From: Symbiodinium natans
Taxonomy: Eukaryota > Sar > Dinophyceae > Suessiales > Symbiodiniaceae
DNA length: 64,000 nt
Reading direction: 5' to 3'
Assembly: GCA_905221605.1 (NCBI GenBank)
Contig: CAJNDS010001802.1
Coordinates: 552,922-616,921 of the forward strand
This document shows positions 42,593-54,417 of the stretch, piece after piece. A program made the position numbers and the translations under genes. The notes under the pieces were generated by a model. That model did no database searches. It saw nothing but the letters and a program-made list of their open reading frames with translations, and was not told the DNA's origin. Each line of letters starts with the position of its first letter. Position 1 is the first letter of the stretch.

Positions 42593-42838
42593 CAGCGACA
42601 CAGCCTGTCCTGCAGCTTCCAGGGCCCAGCAAACCCCCTAAAGCCATCAATCCCAGAACAGGAATCTTTGGGGGAGGATGAAGATGTCCAACATGTGTGC
42701 CGACCTGGTTCGGGGAATATTTGCCCTGCACAGGCAATCTTTCACGGTGACGCCGGGGCCCTTGCAGCAGAGAAGTGTCGGCAGTTTTGGCTGATGCCTC
42801 ACCCCAAATCTGGTGACCTGCTGAAGCCTGTAATTTAG
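42593..42838 (+). CDS. candidate last exon, unknown product
   Basis: From a cagcagctag acceptor, 81 codons to TAG at 42836: PSIPEQESLGEDEDVQHVCR, AIFHGDAGALAAEKCRQFWL, ending SGDLLKPVI. A 108-codon minus frame overlaps. No family recognised. Confidence 0.4.
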   Translation, partial: QRHSLSCSFQGPANPLKPSIPEQESLGEDEDVQHVCRPGSGNICPAQAIFHGDAGALAAEKCRQFWLMPHPKSGDLLKPVI

Positions 42839-44050
42839 CCGCCGACACTGTGAGCCACCTATTCAATTTAAACCGATTTGGCATCCCTAGACTATACTTC
42901 CCAAACTCCTAAACCCTTAAACCCCTAAACCTCACCAAACCCCTGCAAACCCTTGACCCTAAACCCCCGGAACCCCTCCACCCAGAAACGTAGTTGACTG
43001 AGGCGCTTCTGGTTGCCAGCTGGGCCGTGCGGCTTCTGGGCCTCTCGGGACCCTGGAGTCTCCGAAGGTCCATCGTTTGTGGAGGATTCTGAAAGTTTTG
43101 GGGTTTGGGGTTCGGGGTTTGGGGTTTCGGTTTGAGGGTTTCGGTTTGAGGGTTTAGGGACTTGGTCAAGGGGGGTTTAGGGTTCGGTTCAGGGGTTGAG
43201 GGTGAAGGGTTTGGGAGTGCCCAAGGGACCTCAGGACCCCGGGGTTCAGGGGCTGCACGGGGATCTTGTGAGCAATTCATGGTGGCCATGCACTGCGGGC
43301 TAGATATCTAGGATTCCAGCAGCTGCGACGTGTTTTCAAGTCCCAAGTCAGAGCACGCGCGACCTGACAGGAGCTTCAAACTGCCACAAGTAATCTGTTT
43401 GAATTGCAACTCCTGTGCGGCAGTATACCTGTTTCCAGTTGCTGCTTTCGAGACCTTTACGGTCAATTATGCAAGCTCTATCTCCGCGCCCATGTTTGGA
43501 GATGAGCTTAGAGTTCGGAAGTGTTCTGACCTTTCACCGGCGGGGAGGGGAGTGATAGCTTCCATTACAACCTGACTTATAATCTTGAACTTCAAGCAGC
43601 CCCAACCCTTAAACCCTATACCTTAAACCCTAAACCTTAAACCCTAATTAAACCTCAAACCCCAAAGCCTAAACCCTATGTAAACCGACAGGCTCCATGA
43701 TTTCGTGCTCTGCGCCCTGGAGCTCCTCATGGAGTCCTCCGCACATACGCCGCAGGCAGAAGCTCGTCGGGGTCGGTTTGGGGGGGTCCAAATGCTACAT
43801 AAGGATCCTACTTTTGGGGTTTACGATCTTGGGTTCTGAAAACCCTCTTTGCAGAATCCTTATGTTCATGTCTGTTTTTTGGGCCCCTGGGTTGGGGGGT
43901 CTGGAACTTTGGGATGAAGGGTTTGGGGTTTGTGGAGTTTAGGGTTCTGGGCTTGTCGGGTTTAGGGTGTTTTGTCGTGCAGGGTTGAGGGTTTGGGGCA
44001 TCTGTTCTGGTTCCCCCAAGCTCGCGGCTCGGTTCGGGGCACTTGTCACC
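42839..44050. other. degenerate telomere repeats with scattered exon-like pieces
   Basis: CCCTAAA/GTTTGGGG-type sequence at 42905-42965, 43095-43210 and 43600-43685. Exon-like + pieces: 43021-43080 (LLVASWAVRLLGLSGPWSL), 43330-43575 (AAVYLFPVAAFETFTVNYAS, stop) and 43691-43769 (LHDFVLCALELLMESSAHTP, after an accgacag acceptor). None is linked by phase. Confidence 0.35.
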
Positions 44051-44052
44051 AG

Positions 44053-44136
44053 GAGAATGCAGAGGAAGCCTCCGATGCCAGAGAGATGTTCCTTGCAGCC
44101 TGCAGCGAGTCTGCATTTGTGATGGTCATTTGGGAT
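44053..44136 (+). CDS. candidate exon ending at a family F2 introner
   Basis: From a cttgtcaccag acceptor: ENAEEASDAREMFLAACSES, then AFVMVIWD in phase 0, ending at GTTCCCC, the F2 start. Downstream the next piece (44234) quickly reaches a GTAAGA donor. Confidence 0.5.
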
Positions 44137-44233
44137 GTTCCCCATTATGCTAGCAGTCCTTAATAGGGATTATAATAGGGGTACCATTATCGGGTACTAT
44201 AATCCCTATCAAGGACTGTTAATATTTTGGTGA
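44137..44233. mobile_element. introner-like element, family F2 copy 2
   Basis: GTTCCCCATTATGCTAGCAG at the left, with agtccttaatagggattataata, mirrored by tataatccctatcaaggact and ggtgaacatcccaag at the right. Confidence 0.65.
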
Positions 44234-47200
44234 ACATCCCAAGTGGTCATGGCTGTGGAGTACACGGTAAGACTTGTCTTGTTGATTGTTTCCTGTTTTT
44301 TTGTCCGCACCTGTGCCTTTTGCGGAGCTATGACAAAGCATGGCTACAGCGCGATCAATCTGAGGCGAAACCTACCTGGCAGTGCCCGTCATCCCACGAA
44401 TGCAATCCAGGACACTTCCTAGTTGGCAGCTGTACTGTACCCGCATCATTTCCTGCGCCACCGGGTCTACAGGAAACTTGCTGCGCGTCCGGCTAGAGGT
44501 TAGTGCTACTGGGCGAACGCGGAAGACAGAATTCACGATGAACCAAACGCTCATGTTGCCCCATTTTCTCGAGTTCGAACATATAGCAGTGTACCAATCA
44601 CATTGAAATGAAGCCAATAGCGTAGCGCCGGCAGCTGTCCAGCCGTTAAGGCTGGACGAGCGCCGTTGTGCTAGCGCGCTTGCTTTGTTTGGCACGTGGG
44701 TACGACTTCCGGTTCGTATCATTGAACCTGTCAGCGAGAGCCCTTGGGGCTGCATCCACAACATGGCAGTTCTCGGCATTTTCTTCATGCTCGCATTAGT
44801 TTGGTTGAGCAGAAAGCACACAGCTCGCGTTTTGCCCAGTTCACGTGCGTCGGCATGGGGTGTTGAGGTCGCCAGGCTAAAGACTCATGTTCTTATCCCC
44901 TCAGAATCTGTGTCTAGCTGTACTACAACCCAAATACCCCAGTCCGTCTGCTAGCCGAATTCGGCACGGGGCATAGCCTAGCGCTATTTTGCGTACACGT
45001 AGCGTCAACAAAGTAAGTTCCAGGCGACGGAAATCTTGGCACTCCATGAAGAGGCAAGTGAAGTAAGAAGTCGAACCTGGCCCTGAATCCTAAGTTTAGG
45101 CCTAAGTTTAGGCTTTAGAGTTTAGAGTTTAGACTCCTGCTCAATGCCCTCGCCGAAGCTTCTCCAGGATGCAAAGCTGTGTCACCTCATTGCGTCGTTC
45201 AGGGCTGCTGCCCTGGCCTCATGCGCAGTCGCAGCACGAGCCTCCTCCAAGAACGCACCGCCGCAAAACGCAAGCCGGTGAAGCATGGTGAAGCCCATCT
45301 CGAAAGAGTAATAGCCTTTTCGTGCCTGTTCAGGGAGCCCGCCAGAAGCGCGCTCCTAGCAGCAACTCGCGCTCGGGTTTGCAAAGTAGTGTTGCCAATC
45401 AGCATGTCATGCCATCTTGTGCGATTTTATGGCATATCTTGCAGCATGCGCCCTTGTCTAGGCCAGAAGATCGTTTGAAGCAGGTCCTCTCCGAGGCGAC
45501 GCCAAAGTAGGGGCCCCTTTGTGCCAGAACACGCAGTAACCATTCACAGGATTTTTGTAGCTCAGACTCTGCAAACTCAGATGGTTCAGGCTGTGCACGG
45601 CTTATCGTACATCGCTCCAGGGATCGAGAGGTCACAGGTTGAAGTACTAGTGCTGCCTTGGCTGGATGCGGAGCAGAAGGCAGACAGAAACACCAGCAGC
45701 ACCTCGAAAGCAAGCAACGCACACAAGCAAAGGGGATGACTGCTTAAGCAAATGAGTAGCGTATTCGTAGCCTCCAAGCACTTGTAGTCCAGTTTGACAT
45801 CATTGGGTCTATGTTAGGCAGAGCTACATCATGCACAACTTGGGGGGTTACGAAAATAGGGAACCCCTAATATAGACCCCCACATAGTAGGAGCCCCTTC
45901 AAGAAGAAAAAGAGACAATAAGGATTCCAATAAGGTACCCCCTATTATCGTAAGCCCCCACTTCGTTTTCCTTGGGCACCTTCGCCCGCAGCGTTGTTAT
46001 AAGCACTGTTGGTCCGCCACCTGCCATGTTAACGACTCTGAATCCTCAAGCCACGTTGGGAGGTTGAGTCTGGCAGTTCGGCAAGCTTTGATTCTTCAGG
46101 CCTGAGCACAGGTATTCAGCATTGTACCGCATATGCTACAGAAACTGAATTGGCGATCGGGGTGTGGGGGAGGAGGAGCTTTGTGCTGTCCTCGCCTTTG
46201 TGGATGATTGCTTAGAGCTATTGTCACCCTGTGGCTGTTCGACTTGCCGTGGGACCGCTGGATATATCAGTTCCCTGCTGTTGGACAGGAGCAGGTTTAG
46301 ACGCGCGGCGTGATCGAGACGCTGTGCACAACGCCTTCCAAAGGCCTGCCTCTAAACATGATGCTGCAGCTAGCGGTGCAGCAACCTTCTGATCAGTTCA
46401 AAATTTTAGTTGAAGAAGATCAGGCATGCGCAGGGCTTATGCTGGGATTCGCCTCGCCGCTGGCGGGGTTCATACTGTATGTCAAATTTGGAGTGTTTGG
46501 AGAGAGGCATGCTGAACAACCAGGAAACGAAGAACTGTTAATTATGCATCGTATGCAAAGACTCTACAGTGCGAGTGGCCTTGGTAGTCATGCAATGTCA
46601 CGCCAACCTCCTGAGATATCTGTATCTGTTTTGCTTACCTCATTTTTTTTTCTCTCTCTCTCTCTCTCTGTCTCCTCCTCTCTCGCTCCATTCTCTTGTT
46701 GCCTTTTCTCTATCTGTTTATATGTACATACATAGCCGTCTGACCCTCAAACTTGCAGGTCGCTTCGGGAAAGTGCCTGGTGCCCAGATGTCATTTCCGA
46801 ATGCCAAGGCCTCTGACGTGTAAATAGTTTTTTTTTTTTTGTGTGTGTGTGTGTGTGTGTACGCGTGTGTTGGCTTTGAGCAGCTTGCGTGCTGCCCAGA
46901 AACAGGTCCAGAGTGGCGAATGCTCTAGCCAAGTCTTGAAGCTTACAAACCCCAAGTTCACTTCTTGAGCCCGGACCCACAGTCCCTGGTGAGGTCATCG
47001 GCCGAGTGGACCGCTTGTGTCCGCTCGACGTTCGCGAAAGCTTGATGATGTCATTTCGGGCGCCTCGCAGCTTATTAGCCAGGTTTTGTGATGATTTGGT
47101 GGTTGCGGGTTCAACGATTCAGGTTTCCGAGTCTGACTTAAGTGACTTAAGGCTTTCTTGGTCCAAGTTGGGCTTTCGGAGGTTTGGTCTAAAAAGGTTC

Positions 47201-48405
47201 ACTTCATTTCATTTCATAGTGAACCCCCTTTTCTCCCACTCAAGCTGTATGGCCAGGGCTCGGTAATTGCAAGATTCTGGCACTACATGTCCAGCCAGAG
47301 CAGGTGCACTTAGTACGATTAGGGGCTTGACTTCAGCAAAGAAAGAACAAGCTGGCTGCTTTTTCGGGGTCGCTTGGCCGAGGACAACCCCAGGAGTTTC
47401 TGAGAGCACACAGTTTTAGGATCCTCGCCTGGGTTTCGGGCAATTGTGCTGGTCGTTGGGACATGACTTTTCTCATCCGGGCTTTTTGGCTCCTATGCCG
47501 TCCCCCCCCCCCCACCCCCCCGACCCCCTTCCAGGATGATCGTTTCAATGTACTCTAAACTGTCCGTGCCCACGATCTCCTGAAGAAGCGAGGAGTTGGC
47601 AGCGCCGCCGCTTGTGCGCCCAGCGCGGGCGACATGGCCAGGGGGCCCGCAGAGCCAGCTGCTGTTGGAGGCCCAAGGGTTCACCGGGTTGCTGAGGTAG
47701 CCGTCAGCCGTAACTATGCAGCAATCCAGCTTAGGTCCCTATGTTATGAAAGTCATGATATCTGCACCTACTTCTTCTTACTCTCAATAGGGCAGGACAG
47801 ATGCATCCGAGGGCCTTTCTAGATTTAGTAATGGGTCCATCCTGGCGGGGTGCTTGCTAGCGCGCTACAGTTCAGCAGAGCGGATTCAGATGGGGGAGCG
47901 TGAGGGGCTTGGGAATGGCGGGAATGGGTTCCCATGAATTCTTGAGCTTGCTGTGCTGGGATGCGATCAGGGAGCACAAAAGAGAGACTTGGGAAGGCCA
48001 GAAAACGGATCAGGCAGTTTTGTCGACGAGCTCGCCCTCGCAGCATTCAGTTTTGGAATGCGTGTTGTCAAACAAGACGGAATCGACCACCAGAAATCCC
48101 AAGCGCTACGTTTCGGGAAAGAAACTCTTAACCGAAAACACCAAGCGCCTACAGTAAGCCCGCCCAGAAACCTCCCCGAAGCTCTGAGAGTTGCGCTAGT
48201 TGAGCTGGCCCTGTTCGCGCATATCGGGAATCTGCTTGCGTGCCGTGATGCTAAGGCCAGAAGGTAAAGTTCTGGAAGATATGTGTCGACTGCAAACTTC
48301 GAACCGACTCCACCGCCATGTGGCAGAAACCTTTGAGAAAACGAAGCCTTGTATATAGGGCACCCCACGAGGGACCATCACTGAATTCCCCCCCCCCCCT
48401 CCCCC
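44234..48405. other. no gene firmly recognised in about 4 kb
   Basis: Many open frames on both strands: minus 44372-44821; plus 44763-44954 with a hydrophobic MAVLGIFFMLALVWL; plus 45545-45739 (IFVAQTLQTQMVQAVHGLSY, stop); plus 46310-46735; plus 47006-47266. All lack motifs and most overlap others. Few telomere repeats. Microsatellites at 46647-46685 (TC) and 46829-46862 (T, GT). Poly-C runs at 47502-47519 and 48389-48402. Confidence 0.35.
45839..45966. mobile_element. family F5 inverted-repeat element
   Basis: ttggggggttacgaaaataggg at the left and ccctattatcgtaagccccc at the right are inverted. The interior atatagacccccacatagta matches the copy at 54849-54950. Confidence 0.6.
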
Positions 48406-48783
48406 ATGCAGCTGAGTGAGCTTGCAGGTTTTGGCCTCCGTCCCTCAGGAGGGCGCCAGGCCCACGCAAGTGAGTGCAGTTTGATGGTTCTGCTCTGGTG
48501 AATCCCTACAAGCTTCATAAACTCCGAAATGCCTAAAGAAGCTCATGAACATCATATACCCTGACACACTAAATCCTAAACCTGGCCCAGAAACCCTAAA
48601 CCCACTGAACCCGAACCTCTCTAAACCCTCTTGACCCTAAACCCTAAAATCCCAGAAAGCCCTAAACTCCATAAACCCACTTAACCCTAAACTCCCTAAA
48701 CCCACCTAACCCTAAACCCTGAAATCCCCAAAAAACCCAAACTCACTCTGAACCCACTTAACCCTACCTGCTTCCGATTGAAG

Positions 48784-49525
48784 CAGAGAGCCAGGCGTTC
48801 CAAGCAGGCGTACCCCGGTCGGTTCCTGGAGATCTTGGAGGAGGCAAAGCCCCCGAACAGAGTTTAGGGTTTAGGGTGTTTTAGGGTTCAGGGTGTATGG
48901 TTCAGGGTTTAGGGTTTTACAACTATATAGGAGAGCGATAGTTATAATCATTCGGGCATTGCACCATTTCGGGCTTGCCTCGCCAGCATATTATACACGC
49001 TCCATACGAAGAGGACAACGCGTAGCCTGTACCGGTACAACAACTGTCCGCAGGCGGTTGCCGAATATCTTTCAACACACATATATATATATATATTGAC
49101 GCCACAGGCACTGTACAAGCAAGTGGGACCAAGGACTTTTCGACGCGCAAAAACCAAATCAAGACTCTGACGCGTTTGGAGTTTGGGTCTGTTGTTTGAG
49201 GGTGTTTAGTTCAAGCTTAGGGTTTGGGGGTTCGGGCTTTTTGAGTTGCGTCTTTGGTGGTCCAACACCCTAAACCCATAGTCCAAAACCCGAAGCCACT
49301 GTGGCCAGGAGACTCCCGGAGAGAAGCGCATGGATGACGCCAGGCAGCGAGTTTCGCGGTTTATAAGGGCAGAGTTAGGGTGTTGGGTCGTATGGGTCTA
49401 GGACTGGTATCCATGAGGGTTTAGGGTTTAGGGTTTAGGGTGAGCGACTTCAGAGCGTCTGGCATCGGGCCTGCAAGTCGGGAGATCAGATTCAGCTGCC
49501 GAGGGAAGCTTCCTGCGGCCCATGA
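48784..49525 (+). CDS. multi-exon gene N, 3' part, unknown function
   Basis: Exon 48784-48861 (RRSKQAYPGRFLEILEEAK, ends at GTTTAGGG), exon 49309-49350 (ETPGEKRMDDARQR, ends at GTTTCGCG) and exon 49439-49525 (ERLQSVWHRACKSGDQIQL to TGA). All three are phase 0; telomere-type repeats provide the first donor and the last acceptor (tttagggtttag). The composition is charged and helical. An upstream start could be ATG at 48406 (MQLSELAGFGLRPSGGRQAH, followed by a canonical GTGAGT donor), but its phase does not fit directly. Confidence 0.5.
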
Positions 49526-50425
49526 AGCATCCTGAAAACACCTCGCTTCAAGGGTGGAGTTGCCAACATACCACAAGGAAACCACAGACTGCACTGTATA
49601 TACTGTTTATACAGTACATACATACATACCATAAGATATTGGCTTCTCTGCCCGTGGAGGCCGCCAATCTTCGGCCAGTCCGAGGGGCGCGGATGCTCAG
49701 CAACCTTTTTTTGCTCACAGCAAGTCAGCCCCCCCCCCCCCCACCCCCCTCGCAGATTGCCTCAGTGACATGACCTGCTTCAAGCCCTTCGTTTGGTTCA
49801 CGCTATATATTATATCATGCTATACTGTATTGCATTGTATTTTGCATTCCAGCATTTTATATACATATACATATATATATATATATATGTCTTTATATAT
49901 ATATATATGTATGCACATATATATAGGTATAATTTTGTATGCATAGATATATACACGTGTTGTGTGTATATACAAAAATATGCACACTGTCATGTTTCAG
50001 TAGCTTATGCGATGTGTTAGTATGTTCTATTGTATTATGCAATTACACTACATTTTGTTGTGTGATATAATATATATATATATATATATATATAATGGGT
50101 AATACGTTGCACATTTTATGCTAGGCAGTGATATCGTTGCATTCTGCATGCTATATCATGCATTCTTTAATTATAACATATCCAGAATAGCCATGTTATG
50201 TAGTTATTCTGTGTTCTATCATATTCTGTGGTTCTATTGGATGATGTTAAGCTATATGCCATTGGGGGGCTGCTAGTGGCTCCAAATGCCAAGCCCAGGC
50301 CTTCCTCCTTCCCGTTCTGCTCTGGCGTTTGCTCCGGGAAAAGTCTGGAGTGAGCCAGAACTCACACTGTTTAGGCAGTAGCACTAAACCCTAAACCCTC
50401 AACCCTAAACCCTTGCAAGTTTTAG
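49526..50425. other. AT-rich region with (TA)n/(CATA)n microsatellites, no gene
   Basis: Poly-C at 49731-49742. From 49800 to 50260 the sequence is strongly AT-rich with TA runs at 49862-49915 and 50068-50094. No exon-like sequence inside; an exon-like piece (ANLRPVRGARMLSNLF) sits at about 49660-49710. Confidence 0.6.
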
Positions 50426-50429
50426 CCAG

Positions 50430-50513
50430 GGCCGCCTCATTTCAATTCACACTTTGTGGGCTTTGGCTGCCGTGGGCGCCGGGCCGCAGTTCCACGGTCT
50501 CACTGACACAGCG
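50430..50513 (+). CDS. candidate exon upstream of gene O
   Basis: From a ttttagccag acceptor: GRLISIHTLWALAAVGAGPQ, then FHGLTDTA, to a GTGCCC donor, phase 0. A second open register exists. Confidence 0.35.
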
Positions 50514-50804
50514 GTGCCCAAAGGAGGCACATGTGCAAGAGCCTACCGAGATTGAACCTCGCTCGGGGGGTGGAAAACGTGGAGCCGTGAACATCCCGCC
50601 GCCGTTTCCCCATGGTGCAGTCTGCATGTCACGTCTGCATTTCATGAGTGTTTCGGTGCTCAGGGAATCGGTCAGACGGAATGTTGTTTAGGGTTTTTTA
50701 ACCCATAAATGATTTTTACCATAGATGATTTTTTATTTTTGTTATTGGCTGTCAGGCTCCATCTCCTGCAGACCAGAAGGAGGCAGCCGAGCCACAATTT
50801 TCAG

Positions 50805-51230
50805 TGTTTGGGATTCTTTATAGACTCCGGCAAGCAAGAAAAGGGCATGTTTCTTGATTCATATAGGTTGGGATGTTCCCCCTTAAACTAGCAGTCTTTA
50901 GTAGGGACCATAGTACCCCGCCCATTGTAATGCCTCTTAAGGACTGCTAGTATAAGGGGGGACATCTCAACTTATAGGTTATCTCTCTGCTCCAAATCTC
51001 TTGTGTGGGCAGACCCTCACACATGGGGGTTTCCGAAATTCGGGGTGTCTTTTGGGTCCTTATAAGGGGATCCTACTATTTGGCAGTCCATATTGCGGGT
51101 CCCTCATCTTCGTAAACCCCCACATCAGGAGTTCACATCAGCTTCCTTTCTCTCCGGTGCTCCGATGGAACAGGCCATCGCCGCGGCATTCAAGGAGCTC
51201 GTGGCACAAGGCCGCGAAAGCGGATGCTGA
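50805..51230 (+). CDS. multi-exon gene O, 3' end, unknown function
   Basis: Exons 50805-50874 (FIDSGKQEKGMFLDSYRLG), 50978-51028 (YLSAPNLLCGQTLTHG) and 51142-51230 (SFLSGAPMEQAIAAAFKEL, VAQGRESGC, TGA). Phases match at both joins (one base plus two each time). Intron 50875-50977 coincides with an F2 element and intron 51029-51141 with an F5 element, and both are needed to keep the frame open. The C-terminal amphipathic helix AIAAAFKELVAQGRESG looks like a real protein end but I do not recognise the family. A preceding exon may be 50756 onward (APSPADQKEAAEP). Confidence 0.55.
50875..50977. mobile_element. introner-like element, family F2 copy 3, equal to a predicted intron
   Basis: Starts GTTCCCCCTTAAACTAGCAG. 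The right arm aaggactgctagtataaggggg mirrors it, and the element ends at ctcaacttatag. Exon phases 1/2 match on the two sides. Confidence 0.65.
51029..51141. mobile_element. family F5 element forming a predicted intron
   Basis: Starts GTTTCCGAAATTCGGGGTG and contains ggggatcctactatttgg; inverted end cttcgtaaacccccacatcag, with the AG a little further at 51141. It is in the opposite orientation to the copy at 54849. Confidence 0.6.
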
Positions 51231-51569
51231 GGAATTTGGGTTTAGGGTTTAGGGTTTGGGGTTTGGGGTTTGGGGTTTGGGGTTTGGGGCTGATCGTTCC
51301 TCTGCGATGAATCCGCAACCATCGACAAGCAACAGAACTGAGCAAAATGGTTAGAGCTCCCGATGTTGTCGTCCTTTGCTTGAGTCCCTATCATAAGTCC
51401 CCCGCACCTTGCATTTCTGGTCTCCAAAAACAGGGACCACAAAGAACCTCCAAGCCGACCTGGGGCCCTGACCCCTCAAACCTTTAGGGCCCCCAATCCC
51501 GCGAACATGCGCAGGAATGCCGCCCAACGAGGCGGCCATAGAGGCGATTCGGCCCTGCTGGCTGGGTTG

Positions 51570-51666
51570 GTATCCCTAAACCCTAAACCCTAAACCCTAA
51601 ACCCTAAACCCTAAACCCTAAACCCTAAACCCTAAACCCTAAACCCTAAACCCTAAACCCTAACAG
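51570..51666 (+). other. 97-nt predicted intron: GTAT + (CCCTAAA)13 + CAG
   Basis: Between a candidate exon 51542-51569 and the exon at 51667, the whole intron is telomere repeat except for the four leading and three trailing bases. The left-over base G plus CT completes a codon. Confidence 0.5.
51573..51664. repeat. interstitial telomere array, (CCCTAAA)13
   Basis: Perfect C-rich-orientation array. Confidence 0.97.
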
Positions 51667-51952
51667 CTCTGAACTCTGAACCTCGTGAACGTTTGGATGA
51701 CTCTGATGACAGCAAGGCGGCCCTTTACCGAACCTTCGTAAGAAAAGGGAATGTCGCTTTCAGTTACCTTAACTTGGGTAGGTTCGCGATACCGGCATCG
51801 TTGTCAGCCAAGTTGAGGGCGAGGACATATTTGGCGTTCAGCAGTGCGTGATCCACGTGAAAGCACCATTTCGCAGGGCTCGAGATGCAAGCAGCAAGGT
51901 TGCGAAAGACACCGGACATGTTGAGATTTTGCCGTTGCCCAGTGGCAGCTGA
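51667..51952 (+). CDS. gene P, last two exons, unknown function
   Basis: Exon 51667-51737 (LNSEPRERLDDSDDSKAAL, then YRTF) ends at a canonical GTAAGA donor. A 43-nt intron (51738-51781, ending cttgggtag) leads in phase 0 to exon 51782-51952: VRDTGIVVSQVEGEDIFGVQ, RRARDASSKVAKDTGHVEIL, ending PLPSGS and TGA. The protein end is charged and probably soluble. No family recognised. Minus-strand frames here (51804-52070) are shadows. Confidence 0.5.
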
Positions 51953-54417
51953 GAAAACTAGATGCCTTCCAGGCGAACAACTCCCCGAGGATTCTACCTG
52001 CGCCTATAGATAGAACTCGGAGTAAAAACAGCGCGATACAAAGAAAGAAGCCTTTCTCGTTAATACTCAAAGCTTATTTCGGTACCTTGGAAGATTCAGA
52101 AGATGAGAAGCTGTTAGGACACATCCGCAGAACAGACAAAGATGGCCCGCTGAGGCCAGCAAATTTCGAGTCCGGAACCACGTCGCCGAGACAAAGCTTT
52201 TTGAGAAGACCACGAGCTGTCTGGAACGACGAAAGATGAGTTGAACACATGCAGATTTTTTGCACAACATGCTGTCAGATGCGGCTTCTGTGTTCCTTCA
52301 AAACACGGAAGTATAGTACAGCCAATCCCGACTTTGAGCCACATGCGACACGGATGCTCAGATTCACATCGTGCTGAAACAATAAAAAGCACCTGACATC
52401 GTCCTGGACAACACGCCCCAATCAGCCTCAGGGCTGACAAAGGCTTACAAATAAATGCACAAGAAGCAGAGTTTCATGCCGCCAGTCTCCACTTCCATGC
52501 CTTGTGTCTAGGTACAACCCCTGTGTAGGTGGTTTCACCCGTGCCGCATTCCTATCCTCGGACTTGGCCACCACGTAAGTGAAAAAATGACTAGTGGCAT
52601 CCGTTTGCTTGTCTACCTCGGGGTCGCGCGGATGCAAGTTCATTGGCCAGATTGGTGCGCCCCGCCGGCGGGCAGGCTGCCCCGGCCGGGCCCTCAGAAC
52701 GCCTGCTTTCACATGACAGGTCTCATCAACACCGGCGAAGCTTAAAGGATGAGAGAGGCCTCAGTTACTTGGGGGTTTGGATTGGGTTTTCTTGGAGAAT
52801 TCATAGGGAGGTCTGGGTTACCAGTGCTAAGGCTGTAGTACAACTAGATGAGGGGAAGCGTTTTTTCCCCAAAAGCACACCCAAAATGTGCATTTACACC
52901 AAGGGTTGTCCCTTTCAGTGTCATCAGCCGAGAGGAAGAGAGAGCCCTAAACCCTAAACCCTAAACCCCAAAACCCTAAACCCTAAACCCTAAACCCCAA
53001 ACTCTAAACTGTAAACCCTAAACCCTAAACCCTAAACCCTACACCCTAAACCCTAAACCCTAAACCCCTAGACCCTAGAGCTTCAGGCTCCAAAGCCGGC
53101 TTCTGCTGCTGAAGAGAGCTTGGAAGTGGACTGCCCTGGAGGCCCACATGCCTACACCCATATGTACACTCTACTGCACATACAGCAGGTTCATTCGTAT
53201 GTGTATGTAAAAATATATTGTATATGTATATAATTCTAGCATACATATATATATATGTATTTATTTATCTAGTTATTTATACATGTGCATATATGTTTTA
53301 ATGCGTGCTCGAATTGTACGTTGCATATGGTAAGTAGTCAGGGAAACTAAGGGAAACTAGGACCGTCGCGCTCCGGCAAATTTCAGTTTGCACCTTGAGG
53401 TCGAAAGTAGTCATCCTTAACCATTGAACGTCACTGTGAGGGCAGCCGGCTTGAAACACCAATGTCGCCGGTTCATCATGGTTCATCGTTGATGCCGAAA
53501 CAAGCCAGTGGGACGTGGAAGTTTGCCATCTGCTGCGACCAAAAACTTGAGAATGGGAGGGTGACTGACCCATGTACACTCGCAGATCGCGGTTGTTCTG
53601 TCTTGCGTGAGGCCCATACACCTGCTTCATTTGCACTGAGGCACCAGCTTTGGCGATGTCTTTGATTCAAGTCGGTTGCATCATGACGAGGGTGATCTAG
53701 TGCAAGTGCACGGCATCAGCGGTTAGTTCCATGCAGGCCAAAGATGCCTCCGAGCGGTTTCTTCCGCACAGGCTGATGGCTGCTAGTGTACATGTTCCCG
53801 GCTGAGCAGCGCTGCTTGAACTCTCAGATGACATGATCGTGCGACAGTGGGTCAGTAGGTTGCAACATTTACCAGTCGGGGCCTCCCTAGGACAGCCAGT
53901 CATAGCTAAGTCCTTGTTGCAGAGCCTGTGGCTGTTTGGAATGACATTGGCCACTGGACAGTAAACAGCATGCGTCTTTGCGCATTGCTGCGTTTTCTAG
54001 CTTAGCAGCTTCGGCAAAGCGCAATGCCAAACCTGCAGCCAAACCCCATGCGACGGTGAGATCTGGCTGCGAGCCATCTTGGCAACACCAAAATTTCGTC
54101 AAGCTGCAATCGGGCAGTTCTTGACTAGCTGGCAGACACATGGATTCTCTTAGTCTGAGAGGGGAATCTCAGAAACGCAGTTTGCGTGAGAACGCGTCCC
54201 CACTAGCTCCATAGTAACCGCAGAGAAGTCCTAAGAACCGCCAGCGTGGCAATTTCTTTGGTTGTTTAGGGCTGCACTGCTTAAAGGCTCAGGGGACTCA
54301 GAAAGTAGGGCACCCTAATTAGGGTGCTTCTACCCCTACTTACTAAGTCCCATGATCCTCCAAGTACAGCTTGCTCAACTTCATGAAACCTAAACCCTCA
54401 CCGACAGGTGCCCCGAG
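51953..54417. other. no gene firmly recognised
   Basis: Contains minus frames at 52114-52440, 53298-53636 and 53887-54141 without motifs; CCCTAAA clusters at 52946-53070; one exon-like + piece, 53087-53163 (KPASAAEESLEVDCPGGPHA, after a cttcag acceptor); a TA-rich patch at 53205-53285; and an F3-type element at 54290-54352. Confidence 0.4.
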
